A DNA stretch of 64,000 nt from the NCBI RefSeq assembly GCF_004570385.1, contig NZ_SPQL01000004.1, forward strand, positions 186,001 to 250,000. The letters run 5' to 3'. The position numbers were made by a program, and so were the translations under genes. Numbering within the stretch: position 1 is the first letter of the stretch; every line of letters starts with the position of its first letter. The DNA is from Blastococcus sp. CT_GayMR19 (GTDB taxonomy: Bacteria > Actinomycetota > Actinomycetes > Mycobacteriales > Geodermatophilaceae). A model generated the notes under the pieces. The model was not told where the DNA came from. It saw only the letters and a program-made list of their open reading frames with translations, and ran no database searches. This document shows, in pieces, positions 36,526 to 44,845 of the stretch.

Positions 36526-37437
36526 TCAGCTCGGGTCGCGGCGCCAGGAGACGTCGACGGAGAAGCGGCCGAAGCCGCGGCTCTCGTACAGCCGGACCGC
36601 CGGCACGTTGTCCTCCTCGACGTAGAGGAGCACCTGCCCGAGGCCGCGTCCCCGCAGGTGCGCGAGGCCGAGGTCGGTGAGCGCCCGGCCGAGGCGCAGG
36701 CCCTGTGCATCGGGGTCGACCCCGAGCACGTAGACCTCGCCGACCGCCTCGTCGCCGGCATCCCCCGGTGGGTGCACCTTGGTCCAGTGCGAGCCGAGCA
36801 GCTCGCCGCCGGCATCGGGGTCGCCCCGCCAGGCGAGCAGGAAACCGTCGGCGTTGAACCACGGCTCCTTCTCCCGCAGCAGCAGGTCGTCGGGGGTCCA
36901 GCTGCCCTGCTCGGGGTGGGCGGCGAAGGCGCGGGCGTTCTGGCGCAGCCACGCCGGCTCGTCCCGGCCGGGCCGGAAGGGCTCGACGTGCACCCCGTCG
37001 GGCAGCTGCGTGCGTGGGTCGGGATCGACGCCGGCGAGGTCCCGCCGCATCTGCAGGAGCACGCGGGCACGGGTGAAGCCCCGGGGCGCGAGCAGCTCGG
37101 CCGAGCCGGGCAGGTCGCCGTGCGCCCAGAGGCTCAGGGGGCGCGCACCGGCCAGCTCGACGAGGAGATCCAGCAGGGCGCGGCCGTGGCCCCGCCGGCG
37201 GAAGGACGGGTGGACGACGAGCTCCGCCTCCATCCCGCCGTCGGTGCCGATGTCGTGGCGCGCGTACCCGGCGAGCTCGTCGCCGTCGTGGACCACCAGG
37301 TCGCCTCCGCCCGGGCGGCCCCCGTGCTGCAGCCGGAGCTCGCTCTCCTCCGACAGCGGGCGCACGCCGTCGGCGGCCGCGGCGGCGCGCAGCAGCGAGA
37401 GGACGGCCGCGACGTCGAGGGTGTAGTCGGTGCTCAC
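36526..37437 (-). CDS. mshD: Mycothiol synthase MshD
   Basis: 303 residues from GTG 37437. Two tandem GNAT folds: N-terminal with VVHPSFRRRGHGRALL, C-terminal with VYVLGVDPDAQGLRLGRALTDLGL and LYVEEDNVPAVRLYESRGF. MshD acetylates the cysteine of Cys-GlcN-Ins using acetyl-CoA, the last step of mycothiol synthesis. It follows glnR by 7 bases, as Rv0819 follows Rv0818 in M. tuberculosis, with pst genes beyond. Confidence 0.93.
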   Translation of the reverse strand: MSTDYTLDVAAVLSLLRAAAAADGVRPLSEESELRLQHGGRPGGGDLVVHDGDELAGYARHDIGTDGGMEAELVVHPSFRRRGHGRALLDLLVELAGARPLSLWAHGDLPGSAELLAPRGFTRARVLLQMRRDLAGVDPDPRTQLPDGVHVEPFRPGRDEPAWLRQNARAFAAHPEQGSWTPDDLLLREKEPWFNADGFLLAWRGDPDAGGELLGSHWTKVHPPGDAGDEAVGEVYVLGVDPDAQGLRLGRALTDLGLAHLRGRGLGQVLLYVEEDNVPAVRLYESRGFGRFSVDVSWRRDPS

Positions 37438-37444
37438 CCGGTCA

Positions 37445-38206
37445 TCAGACCAGCTCGGCGTCGGCCCTGTCCTCCGAGGTGGACGCGATGTCCTTGGAGG
37501 TGGCGGCAGCCTTGGCCGTGGCGTCGGCGACCTGCTGGTCCAGCTTGTAGCCGACGTTGCGCACGGTGCCGATCAGGGCCTCGTGCTCGATGCCGAGCTT
37601 GGCGCGCAGGCGGCGCACGTGGACGTCGACCGTGCGGGTGCCGCCGAAGTAGTCGTAGCCCCAGATCTCCTGCAGCAGCTGGGCGCGGGAGAAGACCCGG
37701 CCCGGGTGCTGGGCCAGGTACTTGAGCAGCTCGAACTCCTTGTACGTGAGGTCGAGCGGCCGGCCGCGGAGCTTGGCGGAGTAGCTGTGCTCGTCGATCA
37801 CCAGCTCGCCGGCCTGGGTGACGCCGCCGTCGCCGCCGTCGGCCGGTGTCGTCGCGGCCATCCGGCGCGCGGTGGCCCACTTCAGCCGGGCGTCGACCTC
37901 GGCCGGGCCGGCGGTGTCGAGCAGCACGTCGTCGACACCCCAGTCGGCCGACAGCGCGACCAGCCCGCCCTCGGCCAGCACGGCGATCAGCGAGGCGGCG
38001 ACGCCGGTGGAGGACAGCAGACCGCACAGGGTGCGCGCCCGGACCAGGTCGTGCCGGGCGTCGACGAGGACGACGTCCCCGGAGTCGCCGTCGAGCAGGC
38101 TGGACAGCTCAGGGGCCACGACCCGCACCTGGTGGGGCAGCAGCCCGAGGGCAGGCAACACCTCGGTCGTGGCCTGTCGTGCCGCGGTCATGAGTACGAG
38201 TCGCAT
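37445..38206 (-). CDS. glnR: Nitrogen regulator GlnR (OmpR-type)
   Basis: 253 residues from ATG 38206 with GAGGAG 6 bases upstream. The receiver-like half contains [36 protein letters not shown] and [19 protein letters not shown], very like mycobacterial GlnR. The winged helix is [25 protein letters not shown] through [31 protein letters not shown]. GlnR activates nitrogen-assimilation genes when nitrogen is scarce and works without a cognate kinase. The C-terminal about 30 residues are an acidic low-complexity tail. It heads a glnR-mshD operon. Confidence 0.92.
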   Translation of the reverse strand: MRLVLMTAARQATTEVLPALGLLPHQVRVVAPELSSLLDGDSGDVVLVDARHDLVRARTLCGLLSSTGVAASLIAVLAEGGLVALSADWGVDDVLLDTAGPAEVDARLKWATARRMAATTPADGGDGGVTQAGELVIDEHSYSAKLRGRPLDLTYKEFELLKYLAQHPGRVFSRAQLLQEIWGYDYFGGTRTVDVHVRRLRAKLGIEHEALIGTVRNVGYKLDQQVADATAKAAATSKDIASTSEDRADAELV

Positions 38207-38279
38207 GTCGTCTCCTCACGGGGCCCTCGACGACCGGCGTCGTCGATGGACCTACGACAGCACTGTCGAGGTTGGGGCG

Positions 38280-38285
38280 AGGATA
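38280..38285 (-). promoter_or_regulatory. Candidate -10 of glnR
   Basis: TATCCT on the minus strand fits TANNNT and would give a 5' leader of about 65 bases before ATG 38206. Confidence 0.35.
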
Positions 38286-38359
38286 GCCGACGTTGCGCCG
38301 GAGAGCCCGCGTCCGCTTGTCGAGCGGATCGGGCGCCGCGGTTCTGCGACGATCGACCC

Positions 38360-39223
38360 GTGAGCCCCCCCGTGCTGGATTCCGCGCTGCCGGTCCGGGT
38401 CCACCACCTGCCCGCGGCGGGTCTCGCCGGCCTCGCGGTCGCGCTGCTCGTGGGTCTTCCCGAGGTCCTGGGCGACGTCGGGCGGCTGGCCGCGGTGCTG
38501 GTGCTGCAGCTGGGCCTGGTGCTCGCGTGGGTGGTGACGACCGGCATCCAGGGGTTCACCGGGTCGCTGGCGGTGGGGTCGGCGGCCGCCGTCGCGGCCG
38601 ACCTGGCCCTCGTGCTCCCCGGGCGTGGCGCCATGGGCGGCCTGCTCGCCGTGTTCGGTCTCGGCTTCCTCGCGGTGGTCCTCCAGCAGATGTTCCGCAG
38701 GCCACGGCACGACCTGGTCGCGTCGCTCTCCGCGGGCGTCCTGCTCTTCTGCGCGATCGGGGCCCTCGCGGCGCTGCTGCTGGTGGGACGCGCGCCCGGC
38801 GGCACCGGCCGCGCCCTCGTGGTGCTCCTCGCCGTCGGGGCCGCGCTCGTCGCCGGCCACCTCGTGGACCTGGTGCTGCCCCGGCCGCAGCTGGCGCCCG
38901 GCGTTCCCCGTGGACTCGCGGGCCTGGGCGTGTCGGTGCTCGCCGGCGCGGCGGTGACGTTCCTCGGCCGCGGGCTCGGCGAACCGGCCGGGGGACCGGC
39001 GGCCCTCGCCTACGGTGCCGTGCTCGGCCTGGTGGCGGGGCTGATGGCCGTCGCGGCGAGCTACGTCGTCGTGGCGGCGACCTCGGACGGTGCGGACGAG
39101 GGTCGGGTCGGCAGCCGCTCGAGGGACGGGGTGCCCTCGCCGTGGGTGCTCGCGGTCGTGCAGGCGGCCCTCCCGATCGCCGCGTGCGGACCGGTCGCCC
39201 TGGCGCTGCAGGCCGTTCTGTGA
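38360..39223 (+). CDS. Hypothetical polytopic membrane protein
   Basis: 287 residues from GTG 38360, with about nine hydrophobic helices and little soluble sequence. I do not recognise a family. Its stop overlaps the start of the lmeA-like gene as GTGA, so the two are translationally coupled and may act together at the membrane. Confidence 0.75.
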   Translation: MSPPVLDSALPVRVHHLPAAGLAGLAVALLVGLPEVLGDVGRLAAVLVLQLGLVLAWVVTTGIQGFTGSLAVGSAAAVAADLALVLPGRGAMGGLLAVFGLGFLAVVLQQMFRRPRHDLVASLSAGVLLFCAIGALAALLLVGRAPGGTGRALVVLLAVGAALVAGHLVDLVLPRPQLAPGVPRGLAGLGVSVLAGAAVTFLGRGLGEPAGGPAALAYGAVLGLVAGLMAVAASYVVVAATSDGADEGRVGSRSRDGVPSPWVLAVVQAALPIAACGPVALALQAVL

Positions 39224-39924
39224 CGGTTCGCCGTCTGACGGCGCTCGTGATCGTGCTGGTCGTGCTCCTCGGGCTGGCCTTCCTCGCCGACCGGGTCGCC
39301 GTCGGCGTCGCCGAGGACCGGGTGGCGAGCGAGATCGCGGCGGAGGCCGGGCTCGCCGGCACGCCCGAGGTGGACATCACCGGTTTCCCGTTCCTCACCC
39401 AGGCGCTGGCCGGCCGCTACGACGACGTGCGGATCTCGCTGCGCGCCGACCAGCTCGGGCAGCCGGAGGGAACGGCGGCCGACGTCGCCCTGCGAGGGGT
39501 GGAGGTGCCGCTGTCCGCAGTTCTCGCGGGCTCCGTGCAGGAGGTCCCGGTGGAACGCGTCGACGGGACGGCGACGCTGTCCTACGAGCTGCTCGCGACC
39601 GCCCTCGGCGCCGACACCACCCTGGCCCGCGAGGGCGACGGGCTGCGGATCACCCGCACGGTCGAGCTGTTCGGCCGGACGGTGCCCCTGACCGCGGTCG
39701 GGCAGGCGACCCTCGACGGGAGCGACGTGGTGATCGACGTGGAGACGGCGGCGGGCGCCGGCGTGGACCTGCCCGACTTCCTGGTGGAGCGGGCCGGCGA
39801 TCTGCTCGACCTGCGCTACGCCGTCCCGGCGCTGCCGTTCGGCCTGCGGCTCACCAGCGTCATGCCGGCCGACGACGGCGTCGTCGTGGGCCTCGAGGCG
39901 AGGGACACGGTGATCGGGGGCTGA
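39220..39924 (+). CDS. DUF2993 / LmeA-like phospholipid-binding protein
   Basis: 234 residues from GTG 39220. An N-terminal TM or signal segment (LTALVIVLVVLLGLAFLADR) precedes the DUF2993 fold (VDITGFPFLTQALAGRYDDVRISLRADQL, LRGVEVPLSAVL, GTATLSYELLA). M. tuberculosis Rv0817c (LmeA), at the corresponding place between glnR and thiX, enhances a lipoglycan mannosyltransferase and binds phospholipid. The same location supports orthology, but the lipobox seen in mycobacterial LmeA is not evident. Confidence 0.8.
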   Translation: MTVRRLTALVIVLVVLLGLAFLADRVAVGVAEDRVASEIAAEAGLAGTPEVDITGFPFLTQALAGRYDDVRISLRADQLGQPEGTAADVALRGVEVPLSAVLAGSVQEVPVERVDGTATLSYELLATALGADTTLAREGDGLRITRTVELFGRTVPLTAVGQATLDGSDVVIDVETAAGAGVDLPDFLVERAGDLLDLRYAVPALPFGLRLTSVMPADDGVVVGLEARDTVIGG

Positions 39925-39959
39925 GGAATACCGCTCGGCAGCGGCCGGTTCGACCGAGG

Positions 39960-40403
39960 ATGAGCGGGACGGGTGCGGTGGTCCTCGTCGCCGCGCTGGT
40001 GCTGACCGGCGTCGCGGCCTGGTGGCTGCGCGCGCGGAACGGCGCCGTCATCCCGCCCGCGGCGGCAGGGGAGCCCGGCGGCCTGCCGCCCGCTCTGCAC
40101 CGCCTCGGCGTGCGTCCCGCGGAGGCCGACCTGACCGTCGTCCAGTTCTCGACGGCGTTCTGCGGCCCCTGCCGGGCGACGAAGGCGCGGCTGCAGCAGC
40201 TGCAGAGCACCCGCCCCGGCCTCGCGGTGGTCCAGGTCGACGCGGAGAGCCACCTCGACGAGGTGCGCGAGCTCGACGTCCGTCGGACCCCCACGCTCTT
40301 CTATCTGGGCCGGGACGGGCGGCTGATCGGGCGGAGCAGCGGCGCGCCGCGCCCCGACGAGCTGACCGCCCTGATAGACGCGCACGTCGGGGTCGGCTCG
40401 TGA
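39960..40403 (+). CDS. Membrane-anchored thioredoxin-like protein (ThiX-like)
   Basis: 147 residues from ATG 39960. One N-terminal TM helix (AVVLVAALVLTGVAAWWL) then a thioredoxin fold with active site FCGPC (Cys68, Cys71), cis-Pro region VRRTPTLFYLGRDGRLIGRSSG. It corresponds to Rv0816c (thiX) in the same neighbourhood. It probably acts as a membrane-tethered reductase. The promoter of the cysteine leader peptide starts 6 bases after its stop codon. Confidence 0.88.
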   Translation: MSGTGAVVLVAALVLTGVAAWWLRARNGAVIPPAAAGEPGGLPPALHRLGVRPAEADLTVVQFSTAFCGPCRATKARLQQLQSTRPGLAVVQVDAESHLDEVRELDVRRTPTLFYLGRDGRLIGRSSGAPRPDELTALIDAHVGVGS

Positions 40404-40408
40404 TCGGC

Positions 40409-40414
40409 TACTCT
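40409..40414 (+). promoter_or_regulatory. -10 of the cysteine-leader operon
   Basis: TACTCT ends 6 bases before GTG 40421, so transcription should start on the G of the leader-peptide start codon. Confidence 0.65.
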
Positions 40415-40420
40415 TCCCTC

Positions 40421-40495
40421 GTGGGCACCCTGCTGACCTCGCGCCGCACAGTTGACCTGTGCCGCGTCGGCAGCTGCCTCTGTCCGACCTTCTGA
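40421..40495 (+). CDS. Cysteine-containing leader peptide (24 aa), probable attenuator
   Basis: The 24 codons read VGTLLTSRRTVDLCRVGSCLC followed by PTF and stop, with cysteines 14, 19 and 21 clustered near the end. The TSRRxVDLCRV pattern matches the actinobacterial 'putative leader peptide' family found before sulfur genes, and M. smegmatis has a leaderless polycysteine leader controlling the equivalent operon. Ribosome stalling at the cysteine codons when Cys-tRNA is scarce should change folding downstream. A perfect hairpin starts at the next base after the stop codon. Confidence 0.85.
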   Translation: MGTLLTSRRTVDLCRVGSCLCPTF

Positions 40496-40540
40496 GGACG
40501 GTCCCGACCGTCCAGACGCGCCCTGTCCGCCGTCCGAAGG
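40496..40540 (+). promoter_or_regulatory. Alternative hairpins controlling the DUF4395-sseA-sseC2 genes
   Basis: GGACGG (40496-40501) can pair with CCGTCC at 40508-40513 (8-bp stem GGACGGTC/GACCGTCC) or with the second CCGTCC at 40530-40535, which abuts the GAAGG ribosome site (40536-40540). The two structures exclude each other, as expected of an attenuator that hides or frees the ribosome site. Confidence 0.55.
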
Positions 40541-40551
40541 TCTCTCGCTCC

Positions 40552-40971
40552 ATGCTGATCGATGTCCGTGGCCCGCGCTTCTCCGCGGGGATCACCAGCG
40601 TCGTCCTCGCCGTCGCCCTGCTCGCCGGCAGCGGCGCGCTGGTCGCCGTCCAGGCGGCGGTGTTCGCGGTCGGCGCGTTCGCCGGCCTGCGGTACGCCCC
40701 CTACGGCGTGCTGTTCCGGCGCCTCGTCGCGCCTCGCCTGGGGCCGGCCCGCGAGCGGGAGCCCGAGGCCCCGGTCCGGTTCGCCCAGCTCGTCGGCCTG
40801 CTGTTCGCCGTCGTCGGGGCGGCGGGCTACCTGCTGGGGGCGCCGCTCGTCGGCGCCGTCGCCACCGGCCTCGCGCTCGTCGCGGCCCTGCTCAACGGGG
40901 CCACCGGCTTCTGTCTGGGCTGCGAGCTCTACCTCACCGTCCGGCGGGCCCTGCCGGCCCGCGCCACCTGA
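40552..40971 (+). CDS. DUF4395 membrane protein
   Basis: 139 residues from ATG 40552 (a longer frame begins inside the leader at GTG 40459). About four hydrophobic segments; the conserved pattern is MLIDVRGPRFSAGI at the start, APYGVLFRRLVAPRLG in the middle and TGFCLGCELYL at the end with a CxxC pair. DUF4395 proteins lie beside rhodanese and SseC genes in actinobacteria and may handle sulfur or redox at the membrane; this is inference from location and the cysteines. Confidence 0.85.
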   Translation: MLIDVRGPRFSAGITSVVLAVALLAGSGALVAVQAAVFAVGAFAGLRYAPYGVLFRRLVAPRLGPAREREPEAPVRFAQLVGLLFAVVGAAGYLLGAPLVGAVATGLALVAALLNGATGFCLGCELYLTVRRALPARAT

Positions 40972-41009
40972 CCATCCGCACACCCCGCACTCACACCGGA
41001 GGAACCACC

Positions 41010-41837
41010 ATGAGCCGCAGCGACGTGCTCGTCACCGCAGACTGGGCCGAGGAGAACCTCGGCAAGCCCGGTCTCGTCTTCGTCGAGGTCGACGAGGACA
41101 CCAGCGCCTACGACGGCGGACACCTCGAGGGTGCCGTCAAGCTCGACTGGAAGAAGGACCTGCAGGACCCGCTGCGCCGCGACTTCGTCGACAAGGCCGG
41201 TTTCGAGGCCCTGCTGTCGTCCCGCGGCATCAGCAACGACGACACCGTGATCCTCTACGGCGGCAACAACAACTGGTTCGCCGCGTACGCGTACTGGTAC
41301 TTCAAGCTCTACGGCCACCGCGACGTCAAGCTGATCGACGGCGGCCGCAAGAAGTGGGAGCTCGACGGCCGCGCGCTGTCGAAGGACGCGGTCGAGCGCC
41401 CGGCCACCCAGTACAAGGCCAGCGACCCCGACCTCTCGATCCGCGCCTTCCGCGACGAGGTCGTCGCCTCGATCGGCTCGAAGAACCTCATCGACGTGCG
41501 CTCGCCCGACGAGTTCTCGGGCAAGATCCTCGCCCCGGCGCACCTGCCGCAGGAGATGGCGCAGAAGGGCGGGCACGTCCCGACCGCCAAGAACATCCCG
41601 TGGAGCAAGGCGGCCAACGAGGACGGCACGTTCAAGACCGACGAGCAGCTCGCCGAGCTGTACGCCGAGCAGGGCTACGACGAGAGCAAGGCGACCATCG
41701 CCTACTGCCGCATCGGCGAGCGGTCGAGCCACACGTGGTTCGTGCTCCGCGAGCTGCTGGGCAAGTCCGACGTCAAGAACTACGACGGCAGCTGGGTCGA
41801 GTACGGCTCGCTCGTCGGCGTCCCGATCGAGAAGTGA
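41010..41837 (+). CDS. Thiosulfate sulfurtransferase (rhodanese), CysA2/SseA type
   Basis: 275 residues from ATG 41010 after GGAGG. Two rhodanese domains: the N-terminal inactive one (LVFVEVDEDTSAYDGGHLEGAVKLDW) and the C-terminal catalytic one (LIDVRSPDEFSGKI) with active-site Cys233 in AYCRIGERSSHTW. It moves sulfur from thiosulfate to acceptors such as cyanide or thiols. Its orthologue Rv0815c lies between thiX and sseC2. The cysteine-dependent leader upstream links expression to sulfur supply. Confidence 0.94.
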   Translation: MSRSDVLVTADWAEENLGKPGLVFVEVDEDTSAYDGGHLEGAVKLDWKKDLQDPLRRDFVDKAGFEALLSSRGISNDDTVILYGGNNNWFAAYAYWYFKLYGHRDVKLIDGGRKKWELDGRALSKDAVERPATQYKASDPDLSIRAFRDEVVASIGSKNLIDVRSPDEFSGKILAPAHLPQEMAQKGGHVPTAKNIPWSKAANEDGTFKTDEQLAELYAEQGYDESKATIAYCRIGERSSHTWFVLRELLGKSDVKNYDGSWVEYGSLVGVPIEK

Positions 41838-41843
41838 GCTGAC

Positions 41844-42137
41844 ATGTGCGGAGCCCCGAAGCAGGGCGGTTCTCTCGCGGGAATCGACCTCACGACGCAG
41901 ACGGTGATCCAGGGGTCGGTCTGGCACGACGGCGCCCCGGTGGCCGGTGCCTTCGTCCGGCTGCTGGACTCGACCGACGAGTTCACCGCCGAGGTGGTGG
42001 CGAGCCCGGAGGGTGAGTTCCGGTTCTTCGCCGCCCCTGGTGCCTGGAAGGTGCGCGCCCTCGCACCGGTGGGCAAGGGTGAGCGCACCCTCGCCGCCGA
42101 GGTCGGCCTGAACGAGACCACCGTCGCGGTCGCCTGA
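41844..42137 (+). CDS. DUF1416 protein SseC2
   Basis: 97 residues from ATG 41844, 6 bases after the rhodanese gene. The sequence MCGAPKQGG, LTTQTVIQGSVWHDGAPVAGAFVRLLD and FRFFAAPGAWKVRALAP is the DUF1416/SseC family, a short beta-sandwich protein with a conserved N-terminal cysteine, always near rhodaneses. Function is unproven; a sulfur-related accessory role is inferred. Confidence 0.9.
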   Translation: MCGAPKQGGSLAGIDLTTQTVIQGSVWHDGAPVAGAFVRLLDSTDEFTAEVVASPEGEFRFFAAPGAWKVRALAPVGKGERTLAAEVGLNETTVAVA

Positions 42138-42154
42138 CCCCACGCACGACGACG

Positions 42155-42193
42155 ACGGCGCCCGCCCCGGCTGCATGCCGGGGCGGGCGCCGT
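42155..42193. terminator. Strong bidirectional terminator
   Basis: A perfect 17-bp stem: GGCGCCCGCCCCGGC (42157-42171) with GCCGGGGCGGGCGCC (42177-42191) plus two outer pairs and loop TGCAT. It lies between the converging sseC2 and PP2C genes. Confidence 0.92.
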
Positions 42194-42203
42194 GGGTTCC
42201 GGG

Positions 42204-43439
42204 TCAGTCGATGCCGGGCGGCAGCCGGTTGGGGCCGGCCTCGGCGGGCCGGGGACGGTCCTCCCGGTAGACGCGGACGGCGACGATCGCGACGTCGTCC
42301 TCGCCGGCTCGGGGCACGAGGCGGGCCAGCACCGTGTCGAGGAGTTCCTCCAACGGCCGCTCCGCCAGGTCGCTGAGCGCCTCCCGGAGGCGATCGAGCC
42401 CCTCGTCGAGGTCGGAGCCGCGCCGCTCCACCAGCCCGTCGGTGACGAGGAGCAGCGTCGAGCCGTCGGGCAGGTCGGCGGTGTGGTCGGCCCGCCGGGC
42501 GTCGGTTTCCACGCCGAGCATCAGGTCGGGACGCGCCTCGAGCAGCGTGGTGCTGCCGTCCGCGGCGAGCAGCACCGGCGGGATGTGGCCGGCGTTGCTC
42601 CACCGGAGGAGCCGGCGACCGGTCACCTCGGGATGCCGCTCCACGCGGGCCAGGATCGCGGTCGCCAGGCTGGAGACGGCCAGCCCCCGGGCGGCACGTT
42701 CGGCGCGGATCAGCGTGGCCGCGGGCGGCTCGTCGTTGTCGTAGGCCAGGGCGCGGAGCAGGCCGCGCAGTTGCCCCATCGCGGCGGCGGCAGCGCTGCC
42801 GTGCCCCACGACGTCGCCGATGACGAGCATCGTCGCGCCGTCCGGCTGCAGGAACGCGTCGTACCAGTCGCCGCCCACCTGCGCCTCGTGCTGGGCGGGC
42901 TGGTAGCGCACCGCGACGTGCAGATGGTCGGGCTCGGGTGGCGGGGTGAGCAGGGCCTGCTGCAGCCGGTCGGAGAGTTCGCGCTGCGCGGCCGCCGCGC
43001 GGGACACCCGGGCGAGCTCTGCCGCCTGCTGCTCGACCGCCCGCCGCTCGGTGAGGTCGCGGAAGGAGACGATGACGCCGGTCACCCGGCCGTTCTCGAC
43101 CGTCGGGACGGCGACGAGATCGATCGGCACACCGACGCCGTCGCTGCGCCAGAACAGCTCGTCCTCGGCGACCACGGTGCGCCCGGTCCTGAGGGCCTGC
43201 CACACCGGGCACTCGTGCCTGGGGTACGGGGTGCCGTCGGACCGGGTGCTGTGCAGCAGCAGGTGCTGGTCGGCGCCCAGCTGATCGGCCTCGGAGTAGC
43301 CGGTGATGCGGACCGCGGCCGGGTTGACGAACTCCACCCGCCCGTCGGCGTCGAGCCCGTAGATGCCGTTGGCGACGTGCGCCAGGACCCACTCGTACCG
43401 CGCGAGCGCGCGCGAGAGCTGGTCCTCCGCCGATTGCAC
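42204..43439 (-). CDS. PAS domain-SpoIIE-type PP2C serine phosphatase
   Basis: 411 residues from GTG 43439. Residues about 10-130 are a PAS domain (WVLAHVANGIYGLDADGRVEFVNPAAVRITGYSEADQLG), followed by a short helix and a SpoIIE phosphatase domain (EAQVGGDWYDAFLQPDGATMLVIGDVVGHGSAAAAAMGQLRGLLRA, SNAGHIPPVLL, DGLVERRGSDLDEGLDRL, DDVAIVAVRV), with the metal-binding aspartates intact. Such phosphatases usually dephosphorylate anti-anti-sigma factors to activate sigma-B-like responses. No partner is adjacent; the stand-alone ATPase at 16745 is only a distant possibility. Confidence 0.92.
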   Translation of the reverse strand: MQSAEDQLSRALARYEWVLAHVANGIYGLDADGRVEFVNPAAVRITGYSEADQLGADQHLLLHSTRSDGTPYPRHECPVWQALRTGRTVVAEDELFWRSDGVGVPIDLVAVPTVENGRVTGVIVSFRDLTERRAVEQQAAELARVSRAAAAQRELSDRLQQALLTPPPEPDHLHVAVRYQPAQHEAQVGGDWYDAFLQPDGATMLVIGDVVGHGSAAAAAMGQLRGLLRALAYDNDEPPAATLIRAERAARGLAVSSLATAILARVERHPEVTGRRLLRWSNAGHIPPVLLAADGSTTLLEARPDLMLGVETDARRADHTADLPDGSTLLLVTDGLVERRGSDLDEGLDRLREALSDLAERPLEELLDTVLARLVPRAGEDDVAIVAVRVYREDRPRPAEAGPNRLPPGID

Positions 43440-43574
43440 CGACGCCCCTCTCCCGGCCGTGACGGCCTGCCCGGCATGGTTCGTGCGAGAGCGTCCGCTC
43501 CGAGCCGGGCTGAATTGTGCCCTGCCCTTCTTCGGTGTCGCCCACCTTCGAGCCTGCGCCCGTGTTGCGTCGGA

Positions 43575-43943
43575 TCACTCGACGGGCGGGGCGGAGTCGT
43601 CGGGCTGCCGAACGGGCGGCACCGGGCTCTGCACCAGGACGGCGACCATCCCCGTGGACGAGCCGCTGGCGTGCTCCTCGCCCGGCTCCCACAGGACGGC
43701 GTCGCCGGAGACGAGCGGGACGGCGTGCCCGTCCGGGCCGGCGGCCCAGCCCTCACCGCTCACCACCGCCAGCAGCTGCCACAGCTGGGCGGGGTGCCGG
43801 CCGATCCGGGAACGAGCGGCGAACGTCGCGACGTCGACGCCGAACCCTTCGATCGGCTGCTCCACGCGACCGAACCGGGTGATGGCGACCCCCGTGCTGC
43901 TGTAGGCGTCGAGGGTGTGGACGGGCAGCGAGATCCGACGCAT
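43575..43943 (-). CDS. Small cupin-domain protein
   Basis: 122 residues from ATG 43943. Cupin features: RIGRHPAQLWQLLAVVSGEGWAAGPDGHAVPLVSGDAVLWEPGEEHASG, including a histidine-bearing motif 1 and GEEHASG for motif 2. Single-domain cupins bind metals or small ligands; activity unknown. A terminator-free gap of about 130 bases separates it from the phosphatase gene. Confidence 0.8.
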   Translation of the reverse strand: MRRISLPVHTLDAYSSTGVAITRFGRVEQPIEGFGVDVATFAARSRIGRHPAQLWQLLAVVSGEGWAAGPDGHAVPLVSGDAVLWEPGEEHASGSSTGMVAVLVQSPVPPVRQPDDSAPPVE

Positions 43944-44037
43944 TCGCAGAAAATAGGACGCGAAGTACCTGTTCGGGCAGGGTGTCGGCGCCGGATCGCG
44001 ATGAGCGGCGGGCCGCCTGCCGGCCGCGGGAACGGCC

Positions 44038-44715
44038 TCAGAGGCCGATCAGGCGCGCGAGGTCGTCCATCGCCAGGTCGAAGTAGCGATCGCCGTCCTC
44101 GACGGAGCCGACGAAGTGGCCGAACAACTCGAAGCTGATCGTGCCGTAGAGGGAGCTCCACGCGAGCAGGGCGCGGACGCGCACGGTCTCGTCCAGCGAG
44201 GGGTGGTCGCCGCCGAGGACCTCGACCGCCGCGTCGCTGATCAGTGACGGATCACGTGTCCCTGCCGCCTCCGGCAGCGCGCCGCCGCGGGCGGCGTCCC
44301 CCAGGATCCGGCCCAGGACGCCGCCGACCCGCGAGGCCGCCGGCACGGTGTCCTGCGGCGCCCGGTAGCCGGGCACCGGTGAGCCGTAGAGCAGGGCGTA
44401 CTCGTGGGGATGCTCCAGCGCCCAGGCGCGCACCGCCCGGCAGACCGCCGACCAGCGCCCGGCGGGGGCCTCGGCGGGGTCGTCGGCCGCCTCGGCGGCC
44501 GCCCCCAGGTCGTCGTAGCCGTCGATGATCAGCCGGGTCAGGAGGTCGTCCCGGCTCGGGAAGTAGCGGTAGACCGCGGAGGAGACCATGCCCACCTCGC
44601 GGGCGACGGCTCGCAGCGACAGGCCGGCCGCGCCGACGTCGGCGAGCTGACGGCGGGCGGCGGCGGTGATCTCCGCGGTCAGCTCGCTGCGGACGCGCTC
44701 CCGGGCGGAGGTCAT
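44038..44715 (-). CDS. TetR-family repressor
   Basis: 225 residues from ATG 44715. HTH LSLRAVAREVGMVSSAVYRYFPSRDDLL at about residues 32-59; the C-terminal helical ligand domain contains AWALEHPHEYALLYGSPVPGY (the WHG-type pattern). It is divergent from a NAD-dependent epimerase-like gene, and the 130 bases between them hold three copies of a GAGAGC-N3-GCTCTC-like dyad. It almost certainly represses the divergent gene and itself; the inducer is unknown. Confidence 0.9.
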   Translation of the reverse strand: MTSARERVRSELTAEITAAARRQLADVGAAGLSLRAVAREVGMVSSAVYRYFPSRDDLLTRLIIDGYDDLGAAAEAADDPAEAPAGRWSAVCRAVRAWALEHPHEYALLYGSPVPGYRAPQDTVPAASRVGGVLGRILGDAARGGALPEAAGTRDPSLISDAAVEVLGGDHPSLDETVRVRALLAWSSLYGTISFELFGHFVGSVEDGDRYFDLAMDDLARLIGL

Positions 44716-44734
44716 GCCGTGATGATGCCGCCAT

Positions 44735-44822
44735 GTGAGCGGTGCTCGCAAGTGAGAGCGCCGCTCTTGACAGTAGGCAGCTCTTGGGTCGAGCATCGAT
44801 CTCGAACGAGAGCACCGCTCTC
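44735..44822. promoter_or_regulatory. Three TetR operator dyads and divergent promoter
   Basis: Dyads: GTGAGC-GGT-GCTCGC (44735-44749), GAGAGC-GCC-GCTCTT (44754-44768) and GAGAGC-ACC-GCTCTC (44808-44822, perfect). A consensus -35 hexamer TTGACA (44767-44772) overlaps the second dyad and could serve the plus-strand gene. The arrangement would let the repressor block RNA polymerase on both sides. Confidence 0.75.
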
Positions 44823-44845
44823 GTCGAAGGTCTGAGGAGCTCTCC

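Noticed and set aside
42204-43439. SpoIIE phosphatase and the ATPase at 16745 as one partner-switching system
   Set aside because: They are 25 kb apart with no anti-anti-sigma gene nearby; a link cannot be supported from this window.
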